Shown here: positions 56,605-64,000 of the stretch, piece by piece
How positions within the stretch are numbered: the first letter of the stretch is position 1
Layout of the letters: each line of letters starts with the position of its first letter
Assembly: GCA_030770535.1 (NCBI GenBank)
Contig: JASVEC010000007.1
Coordinates: 1,488,001 to 1,552,000, forward strand
DNA: 64,000 nt
Reading direction: 5' to 3'
DNA from: Batkoa obscura
Taxonomy: Eukaryota; Entomophthoromycota; Entomophthoromycetes; Entomophthorales; Batkoaceae
Notes under the pieces: generated by a model
What the model saw: the letters and a program-made list of their open reading frames with translations, nothing else
Databases searched by the model: none
Told to the model about the DNA's origin: nothing
Program-made: the position numbers and the translations under genes

Positions 56605-58308
56605 TTAAGTAATATCAACATTTAATAATTGATTTCTATCATCTAATAAGCTACTTACTTGCTTACTAAATATTGAAACTTTTAAATTCTCAGTTATTTT
56701 TGTAAGATAAGCTGGGGTTGACCTTTTAATTTTTCTATCCTCTATAGACTCTATAACTTTAATTGAAATTATGTCGCTTTTTTTTGATCTATCAGATACT
56801 GGATAACAGTATAGTTTTTTACCACGTTTAATAAAATGTAAATACTTTTTAATACCTTTTATTTTTATTATTTTTTTTGTATCTTTGTTTCTTTCATACT
56901 TTTTAAAAATTATATTTGTTTTCCCATTATTGACAGTTGAGTTATTAAATCTATTATTTTCACAAACAAAAATCTCAAATTTTGAAATTAATTGATCAAT
57001 ATCTTCTATTTTACCTAATGCTTCAAGACTATTTTTCCACTGTGAAAGATTTCCAAAATGCCCGTCAACTATACTTTTTCCATGATGCTCAGCAAAAAAA
57101 TTAAGATCAATATTTAAACTACTATTTATTTTATGACTTTCTTCAAATACATAATGTAAAAACTCTTGAGATTTAAAATGATATCCTGTATCTGCCCATA
57201 TATTAATTTTTGTAAACTTTTTAAACAAAGGCTCTTTAGATATTAAATCAATCAAACAATCTCCTGCATATGCTGAATCATGATTTAATATTTCAGATAA
57301 ATAATCAAAATAAACTTTGCCTATTGTTTTATCGTTTTTTAAATACAAAACGCCAAACCCTAATACTGATATAGCTTGTTTGTTATAATGATCTAAGTTT
57401 ATTGGATCTGGTCTCGTTCCTATTTCCATATTTTGTTTAAAGTCTAAAATTATTATACAACTTCTATTATTTAATTTTTCAATAGTTTCATTAAGTATGT
57501 TTTTTTGAGTATCAACACAAAATTCATGTAATTTATATAACCTTTTTTCTTTATTAAAAGATTCCTGTATCTCTGCTTTATTTTCTGTCGCTGTATTTAT
57601 TTTATTTTCAAATAACTTTTTTCTAACTGTATACTGGGCACATATATTACATAAATCTGTTTTTCTTGCTGGATTTTTAAAATTATTTGGTATATATTTG
57701 AAAAATGTTGACCTAGCTACTGCTTTATCTTTTAAATCATTAAAATACTTACTGTATATCATCCTTCTACTTTTATTTAATATATATATATTCTCTGACG
57801 AATATTTATCATTATTTTTCTTACTAAATCTTGATGAAATAGTTGAATTATCAAGTAAATATTGTATAATAATCTCGATTTGCTCATCTTTAATTTTTTT
57901 TGTATTTTTGATAGTAGGTCGTAATGTTGGTATTTTATTATTATTAATTATTTTTGAATAATCATATTGATTTTTACTTATATTAAATCCAAAACTTTTA
58001 CATTCATCAAAAGAATATACTGAAGCTATAGTCGATAATAATGCTACTTGTTGGTTTTTGTTTCCTGTTTCCCTTAAAACACTAATTTTATACATTGCTT
58101 GATTAAGTTTGTTATTATTAATAGTAAAATTTAATAATATTTCTTTTCTTTTTTTTGTTTTATTATAAAATTCCATAAACTTTGGGCAATTGTGAATAGT
58201 TGCTAAAATTGATGTAAATGAATTACAATGTTTATACAATGTGCTTCTCCCTACCGTATTAAAGTTTTTAGAAATTCCATTTCGAAGTTTAGTTATAAAA
58301 GCTTGCAT
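56605..58308 (-). CDS. Transposase of unknown superfamily (567 aa)
   Basis: An intact single frame inside the transposon, start codon at 58308. The first ~200 residues are basic and probably bind DNA. A Cys-x2-Cys pair (DLCNICAQY, 220-223) suggests a zinc site. Conserved-looking acidic positions are Asp289 (IIILDFKQNMEIG), Asp373 (WADTGYHFKSQEF) and Glu407 within FFAEHHGKSIVDGHFG; the spacing of 83 and 33 residues between them would suit a DD(33-35)E RNase H-fold nuclease. A decayed second copy keeps the ADTG-HFKSQ and HH-KSIVDG-FG blocks, which supports their importance. The C-terminus is Lys/Ser-rich. I cannot name the family. The gypsy array lies 44 bp past its stop codon and a solo LTR 92 bp upstream of its start. 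Confidence 0.75.
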   Translation of the reverse strand: MQAFITKLRNGISKNFNTVGRSTLYKHCNSFTSILATIHNCPKFMEFYNKTKKRKEILLNFTINNNKLNQAMYKISVLRETGNKNQQVALLSTIASVYSFDECKSFGFNISKNQYDYSKIINNNKIPTLRPTIKNTKKIKDEQIEIIIQYLLDNSTISSRFSKKNNDKYSSENIYILNKSRRMIYSKYFNDLKDKAVARSTFFKYIPNNFKNPARKTDLCNICAQYTVRKKLFENKINTATENKAEIQESFNKEKRLYKLHEFCVDTQKNILNETIEKLNNRSCIIILDFKQNMEIGTRPDPINLDHYNKQAISVLGFGVLYLKNDKTIGKVYFDYLSEILNHDSAYAGDCLIDLISKEPLFKKFTKINIWADTGYHFKSQEFLHYVFEESHKINSSLNIDLNFFAEHHGKSIVDGHFGNLSQWKNSLEALGKIEDIDQLISKFEIFVCENNRFNNSTVNNGKTNIIFKKYERNKDTKKIIKIKGIKKYLHFIKRGKKLYCYPVSDRSKKSDIISIKVIESIEDRKIKRSTPAYLTKITENLKVSIFSKQVSSLLDDRNQLLNVDIT

Positions 58309-58399
58309 TTTGTTTTTATTTTAACAAAAAACAAAGTCAAATAACTATATAATTATATATTATATAGCTATTGAATATTTAATAAAAAATACAAAACAC

Positions 58400-58758
58400 T
58401 GTGAAATATCGTTTCATCATCTCTGTGATTGATTATCGCATAATAATCACTTAACTTGTTTACAAAACTAGTTGAGTATAAAATAGATTCTCAACATAAT
58501 AGCTCAAGGCTTTTTAATTAAATTGTTCCCTAATATTTTACTTTTAATAAAGCCACTAAATCTTTCTGATAATATCTTATGTAGATTTTATAGTAATATC
58601 CTGTATTCTATTTATTTTACATAGCTCGTAGCTTATTGCGTATTACTCCTATTGATTTAAGTCTATCTTAGCTACATAAACTAAGGCCTTTTGACTTACG
58701 GCCAGTTAACTAAGCTAGAGCTGCTTTCAACTCCAATTGCTGAGTACTAACTTTCACA
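58400..58758 (+). mobile_element. Shortened solo LTR upstream of the transposase
   Basis: Runs TGTGAAATATCG to ACTTTCACA but is only 359 bp, lacking about 110 bp in the middle compared with the young LTRs and clearly older. It lies inside the DNA transposon, 92 bp upstream of the transposase start and facing the other way. Confidence 0.85.
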
Positions 58759-58940
58759 AACATATAATCAAAAAAATAAAATAAAATAAAATAAATAAAA
58801 TAAGTCTTTAAGTTAAATTTTTATATTTAATTTTAAGCTTTTTAAATTTAGCTAATTATACATTAAAGACTTACAAATTTAAAAACTTAAAATTTGGATT
58901 AATTTCTAGTTAAATTCTGAAACCAATTCGGACACCCCCA

Positions 58941-60056
58941 TATAAATTGTCAATAGTCAGGAAGATTGTTATCAGCGGAAACATTGAAAGATCAATTTTT
59001 AAATATTCAAAATAAAAGTAAACATAAGTAAACTTATTAAAAGAATTAAAACATTACTATAAAAAAGCTGAAAACATAACTAAACATTAAATAATAAGGC
59101 TCGGTAAGCCAGCCACCTGAGAGCTGGAATTCATTATGACGCTCAAGTGGTTGACTGTTTAAGGCCTTAACTTTTTGGACACTAAGCTCCTTTGAAAAAA
59201 TTCTGATTCAATTGAATTAGAGTTTTTTCAGGAAACTTTTACTTAATTAGGGCTATGCCAGACATGCCTAGCTCATCGTAGCTTTACTTTGAATCATAAA
59301 AACTACTAAGTCAGCTTCACTAACAACATCGAGAAGATTAAATTAATCTATATAATGACGATTTCTTATTCATTAATTATTATTTTTATGCACATAAAGT
59401 TAAATTACTGATAGATATCAAGACAAAGAAATACCTTTCTTTCAAGAATTTCATAAAAGACATCCCCGTTTTAATTATAAGTAAAGCCTTAAATGTTTAT
59501 AATTTAGTTTTAAAACAGCGCTGATGATTACTAATAAACTTAAAAGTAATATAGAATAAAGTTTAATAATCTCACTTTACGCTTAGTTTGATCATATACA
59601 TTGGAAGAGTATTTTTAATTTTTTATTAAATAAAGTTTAATAATAAAACCGGAACATTCTAAAAATAGTCTTCTAAGTTTAAGAATAAAATTTATGAAGA
59701 TTATCTTTCAAATGATTATCTTGATAAAAATTATATCATTACTTCAAAACTTTTCCTCCTTAAAATAACTCGCTATCAATAAATTCAATATCAATATATA
59801 ATTTAAGCCAAATAAAGGTAATACATGCATACTCTTTTTTTAACTACCTTTATAAAATATTTAAATTTAACCACTTTTTTATTTAATACATAATACCCAG
59901 CCTCTATTTTTTATTTAATTATATAACTTGGCTGTAAAATGTAACGTGGTCCAAAAGTAGAATCTACGAAGCATGATATCATACTAAAACAAGTTATCTC
60001 AAAATTAGAAAGGTATAAATTGAAGTAAAAGCAATAAAATAAAAATAAAAATAAAA
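58941..60056. other. Intergenic region upstream of the catalase gene
   Basis: About 1.1 kb, including the catalase promoter. A GC-richer imperfect hairpin at about 59106-59160 (CAGCCACCTGAGAGC against GCTCAAGTGGTTGACTG) stands out; it does not fold as a tRNA. No other element is seen. Confidence 0.5.
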
Positions 60057-61565
60057 ATGAACTACATAGTTATTTTATATTATTACTTAACTTTATCTAT
60101 AGTAAAAGGAGACTATGCTATAGAATCCGGGGATAACTTTTTAACTACCAATGATGGACAGCCGGTTGACAATAATCAAAACTTATTAACCATTGGTGAA
60201 GATGGCCCAGCTTTATTACAAGATTTTCAATTTGTTGAAAAAATGGCTCACTTTGATAGAGAACGTATCCCTGAAAGAGTTGTGCACGCTAAAGGATCGG
60301 GTGCCCATGGGTACTTTGAAGTCACTAAAGATATTACCAAATATACTATGGCTAATCTAATGAATAAAATAGGGAAGCGTACCCCTGTATTCACGAGATT
60401 TTCAACAGTTGGACAAGAAAGCGGATCAAGTGACACAGTAAGGGATCCCCGAGGTTTTGCAGTGAAATTTTACACAGAGGAAGGAAACTGGGATTTAGTT
60501 GGAAACAATATGCCTGTTTTCTTTATTAGGGATGCTACCAAATTTCCCGATTTTGTTCATACTCAAAAAAGACACCCCCAAACTGGTGCTGGAGATGCTG
60601 ATATGTTTTGGGATTTCTTATCCCTTAGCCCAGAATCAGTTCATATGGTTACTTTCTTATTCGGGGACTTAGCTTTACCCGATGGTTACCCTCACATGAA
60701 TGGGTTTGGTGTACATGCCTACAAACTAGTCCAAGATAATGGCGATTGGAATTATGTAAAATGGCACTGGGTTACTGAACAAGGAATTAAGAATTTAACA
60801 GTAGAAGATGCTGCAAAGTATGCTGGAAGTCAAAAAGATAGAGACCGCTTAGGGTTATTTAATACTATCAAAGACGGTAAATTCCCAGCATGGAAATTAA
60901 TGATGCAAGTAATGAGCCCCGAGCAAGCTAAAAAATTTGGTAAAAGCGCGGTGGATGCTACTAAGATCTGGCCAGAGGATCAATTTCCATTGCAAGAGGT
61001 AGGAAGGATGGTATTAAATCGAAACCCTGAAAATTTCTTTGCAGAAACTGAACAAGTAGCTTTTTGTCCAGCCCATATCGTACGAGGATTTGATTTCTCA
61101 GAAGATAAATTATTGATGGGTAGGATATTCTCATATACTGATACTCACCGCCATCGTCTTGGTACAAATTATTTACAGTTACCTATCAATCGTCCAAACA
61201 GTACCGTATTAAATCATCAAAGGGATGGCCAAATGGCTTTCCATAATTTTGGAAACAAACCAAACTATGAACCAAATTCTTACAATTATGGACGTCAAAC
61301 AAATAAACCAAATTATGCTAATGTTAAGTATGATGGTAAAATGGGAAGATACTTGAATAAAGTAACAATAGATGATTTCAAGCAAGCTAGAGATTTATAT
61401 CAATCTCTTGATAAAGGTCAAAAGGATAGATTAATTATGGCCATTTCAAATCATTTAAAAGATGCCAAAGCATTTATTAGGAGTCGCCAAATTGATATCT
61501 TTAAGAAAGTTGACAAAGACTATGGACAGAGAATTGAAGAACAAATCAATAAGCTATTGAACTAA
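60057..61565 (+). CDS. Catalase, haem, small-subunit clade, probably secreted (502 aa)
   Basis: Single exon. The first ~18 residues (MNYIVILYYYLTLSIVKG) look like a signal peptide, unusual because most small-subunit catalases are peroxisomal or cytosolic; no C-terminal SKL-type signal is present (ends NKLLN). The active-site His lies in ERVVHAKGSGAHG, the distal Asn region in GNNMPVFFIRDATKFPDF, and the proximal haem Tyr in RIFSYTDTHRHRLGTNY. Length fits the ~500-residue clade; large-subunit catalases would be over 700. It converts hydrogen peroxide to water and oxygen. Location in secretory pathway or cell surface is inferred; the rest of the assignment is firm. Confidence 0.95.
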   Translation: MNYIVILYYYLTLSIVKGDYAIESGDNFLTTNDGQPVDNNQNLLTIGEDGPALLQDFQFVEKMAHFDRERIPERVVHAKGSGAHGYFEVTKDITKYTMANLMNKIGKRTPVFTRFSTVGQESGSSDTVRDPRGFAVKFYTEEGNWDLVGNNMPVFFIRDATKFPDFVHTQKRHPQTGAGDADMFWDFLSLSPESVHMVTFLFGDLALPDGYPHMNGFGVHAYKLVQDNGDWNYVKWHWVTEQGIKNLTVEDAAKYAGSQKDRDRLGLFNTIKDGKFPAWKLMMQVMSPEQAKKFGKSAVDATKIWPEDQFPLQEVGRMVLNRNPENFFAETEQVAFCPAHIVRGFDFSEDKLLMGRIFSYTDTHRHRLGTNYLQLPINRPNSTVLNHQRDGQMAFHNFGNKPNYEPNSYNYGRQTNKPNYANVKYDGKMGRYLNKVTIDDFKQARDLYQSLDKGQKDRLIMAISNHLKDAKAFIRSRQIDIFKKVDKDYGQRIEEQINKLLN

Positions 61566-62509
61566 ATTTATCCCCTAATATTACCCTTTTATCATTTAAT
61601 ATTTGACTAGAATAAATATATAGTTATTTGATTTGCTTTTAAATTTAATGCCTTTTTTGATAATTTTAATATGTTAGCATTATACGAAAAACAGCAGATA
61701 TTCCAATAGAAACGGCACCATACCATGAAAGCGCAATTATCACCTGAACATCAGGGACGATATCGAATTTATCTCTATCCGATTTCGTTGGTAAAAATTA
61801 ATCTAAAGTCAAAATAGTGGCATATGCCTTAAGACTATTAATTGGGAGCTGATGTTTACTACCAGAAATTCTTATGAATTTCATTATACATATCCTCACG
61901 TCACCTAAACTTACTAAATAGGAATTTGAATATCTCGGTGTGATCATATAATAAATATTATTTTTTACATAATCATAATAGAACTAACACGTTTATTTAT
62001 TTTTTGAGTTTTCTAATTTGCTAACAATTTCATTTATACGAAATTTGGATTTTTTTATTTATTTACCATACTTTTGTACCATTTATATTGACTCAGATTT
62101 CAATTAAAAATAACTTATTTCATTCAATTTTTCATTTAACCACTTGGGTACCGTGGACGAACAATGTTTGCTAATTTTGTCAATTAAAAAATTATGACAA
62201 GCATTGTTCGCATATGATTTTAAATTAAAATCATGACTAAAATTGCTCATCAACTTACCCTTGGCTAAACAAAAACTATGTTTAAATAGTCAGAAGAGGG
62301 ATCAAAAAATCTGATCCAGTTGAACAGAATTTTCTTGAGATGCTTGGTACTCAGAGGGTTAATTTCTCTAACGAATAATAGATGAACTAAAACGCAGATG
62401 ACATCATCAAATAGTGAAGGCTATAAAAATAAAATGGGGAAAGCAAGGATAAAATGAAATAGAGAAAATTAGGATAGAATAAGTTTAAAATTTATAAATT
62501 TTGATAACA
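61566..62509. other. Intergenic region with two stacked hairpins
   Basis: Between the catalase stop and the helicase start. Apart from the inverted repeats at about 62158-62234 nothing is recognised. Confidence 0.55.
62158..62234. repeat. Two adjacent inverted repeats
   Basis: CGAACAATG (near 62158) pairs with CATTGTTCG near 62202, enclosing TGTCAATT/AATTATGACA; four bases on, a perfect 21-bp palindrome starts at 62214 (ATGATTTTAA, centre A, TTAAAATCAT). This could be a decayed MITE or a structured transcript end of the catalase gene. Confidence 0.6.
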
Positions 62510-64000
62510 ATGAGATACCTAGAAGGCTTAACTGAGGAGCAAGTTTTAGCGGTTCATAGTAATAGCGTAAATTTATTTATATCAGCAGGACCAGGATCAG
62601 GTAATTCATAGGTTATGAGCTGATAAAGTATTCAAAATAGTAAATAGGTAAAACTCGTGTTTTAATTACAAGAGTTTTTGAAAAAGTGGTTCTCCCTATC
62701 ATTAATGAAACCAGTGGAAATGGCAAGGTGAGTGATAGAACAGTGATTATTACCTTTACTAATAAAGCAGCAATGGAATTGAAGCAAAGATTAAATGAGT
62801 TTATTAACCAACATACTGATAATAAATTAGTTAGGCCACTTAGCCAATACAAGTTTAAAAGTAGAATCTTTGTAGGAACATTTCATGCTTTTGGTTTTGA
62901 ACTGATGCGAAAGCTTTCTCATTTGCTCCCATTTAAAGGAAGTGGATTTTCAATTATAGATAATAACAATGCAAAGAAAACTTTGAGTCAAATTGCAACA
63001 AGAGTCAAAGCTAAAAAAACACAAAGTAAAGAAGTGCATAAGGAATTTAAGGATAAACATTTTTTTGAAGTGTTTTATGAGCATAAACAATCAACACGAT
63101 TATCAGGACCCAAATTGATAGATAATAAGTATATTTTTGATGTCAAACATTTTGCAAAAGTATTTTTAGATAAGAATTATAAAATCAGCTATTTAGCAAA
63201 TAAAAGCAAAGTTCTTGAATTATATTGCGAAATTTATGAAGAATATTGTTCAGAACTCTATTTCACCAATAGCTTAGACTTTCATGACTTGTTACAATGG
63301 CCAATTTATATATATATGAAAGCTATGGCTAATCCAGAATTAAGTAAAGATTTAAACAAAATTGATAAGCTAGTAATAAACAACTTGTATGTTGATGAGT
63401 ACCAAGATTCGAATACTCTGCAATTACATTTTTTACAAATAATAAAGGAATACTCAGATAAAGTAAAATCAAAAATGAGCTCAACTGTAGTCGGAGATCC
63501 AGATCAATCAATTTTTGGTTGGCGTGACCACAAACCTCTTTATTTAAATGATGAAGATAAAAATATTAAAAATAAGAGAGGCTTGTTTGAATCTTCAATT
63601 TCAGATCAAAGAGAAAAACGAGGTTGGGAAACTATATTTTTGTCAAAAAATTTTAGATCAACACCTGCAATTATAAATACGGCAAATAAAGTCATATTCA
63701 ATGATGGAAGTCGTAAATCAAGAAATAAAGATGTTGGTTTAATCAAAGATTTTGATCACAAAGGTAGTGATAAGGACCCAAAGCCAGTTTTAATTTCTTT
63801 TCCAAGTGAAAAAGAAGAAGCAAAACGCATCGTAAATAGTATTAAAAGTATAAAAGATAGCGCAAATAGGTTTAAAGTAGGGGTGAAATATAGGGATATT
63901 TCAATACTCGTAAGAGCAACAAGGATTATATCTCCATTAGTAAAAGAATTTTTATATCATGGAATACCATATGAAGGGATAGGAAATTTTGGTTTATGGA
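62510..64000 (+). CDS. SF1A DNA helicase, UvrD/PcrA/Srs2-like (3' partial, 2 exons in window)
   Basis: Exon 1 (62510-62600) and exon 2 (62648 to beyond 64000, open to the edge) are joined across a 47-bp intron that splits the Walker A motif. Motifs in order: Q-motif LTEEQVLAV, Walker A SAGPGSGKT, Ia TFTNKAAMELKQRL, Ib VGTFHAFGFELMRK, II LYVDEYQDSN, III VVGDPDQSIFGWRD, IV LSKNFRSTPAIINTA, and the start of the V region ILVRATRIISPLVKEFL. Motif II reads DEYQD instead of the common DEFQD. It is a 3'-5' ATP-driven DNA translocase; fungal members such as Srs2 act in recombination control and repair. An organellar or transposon-linked origin is possible but the intron argues for a host gene. The C-terminal half lies outside. 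Confidence 0.9.

Larger units (their letters stand above)
41231..58940 (-). mobile_element. DNA transposon with 23-bp inverted ends and TA duplication, interrupted by LTR elements
   Basis: The left end TGGGGGTGTCCGAATTGG at 41231 and its exact inverted copy ending at 58940 share 23 bp and then diverge; TA lies outside both ends. Without the inserted LTR elements (41726-56561 and 58400-58758) the transposon would be about 2.5 kb. It carries one gene, the minus-strand transposase at 56605-58308. The ~480 bp between the left end and the first LTR is non-coding and holds a GGGAGGGAG-TGGTTAG / TTAACCATCCC hairpin near 41634-41678. A second, decayed copy lies at 24692-27835. Superfamily unknown to me; the TA duplication and D-D-E spacing recall the Tc1/mariner-IS630 group. 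Confidence 0.88.

Noticed and set aside
59097-59170. Possible tRNA or structured RNA
   Set aside because: There is an imperfect hairpin but no acceptor stem with matching T-loop (GTTCRANNC) or anticodon arm.

Overview
The window is AT-rich eukaryotic DNA and most likely comes from an early-diverging fungus. Genes carry short introns (about 45-85 bp) with GTAAG-type donors and TAG acceptors, low-complexity Asn/Ser/Gln runs, a fungal Zn2Cys6 regulator, secreted histidine acid phosphatases, and a single-exon class A-like GPCR. An entomophthoralean fungus such as Conidiobolus is my best guess, from gene content only.

Left arm, 1-16.2 kb: host genes. A 5'-cut fumarate reductase with a C-terminal cytochrome b5 domain, a GOS1-type Golgi SNARE (6 exons), a PSMD5/S5b-like proteasome assembly chaperone (13 exons, minus), a CUE-domain protein with NPF motifs (9 exons, minus), an unrecognised acidic Asn-rich protein, and a seven-helix receptor.

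Middle, 16.2-41.2 kb: two paralogous secreted acid phosphatases in divergent orientation whose last ~70 coding bases are almost identical, a Zn2Cys6 transcription factor, and an 8-exon ABCC transporter. They are embedded in AT-rich DNA holding solo LTRs, at least a dozen copies of a ~100-bp MITE, and a broken DNA transposon whose middle has been inverted between two opposite-facing solo LTRs.

Right-centre, 41.2-58.9 kb: one nested structure. A DNA transposon (23-bp inverted ends starting TGGGGGTGTCC, TA target duplication, 567-aa transposase of a family I cannot name) has received a Ty3/gypsy element in tandem form: LTR-internal-LTR-internal-LTR, period 7184 bp, flanked by a single ACTA target duplication. 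The repeats look identical, so the array is very young or an assembly effect. A solo LTR sits upstream of the transposase. The MITE ends resemble those of this transposon, which suggests a non-autonomous/autonomous pair.

Right arm, 58.9-64 kb: a catalase with a probable signal peptide and the 5' part of an SF1A UvrD/Srs2-type helicase that runs off the window. The host genes do not form an obvious pathway; the story of this window is layered transposition in the spacers.
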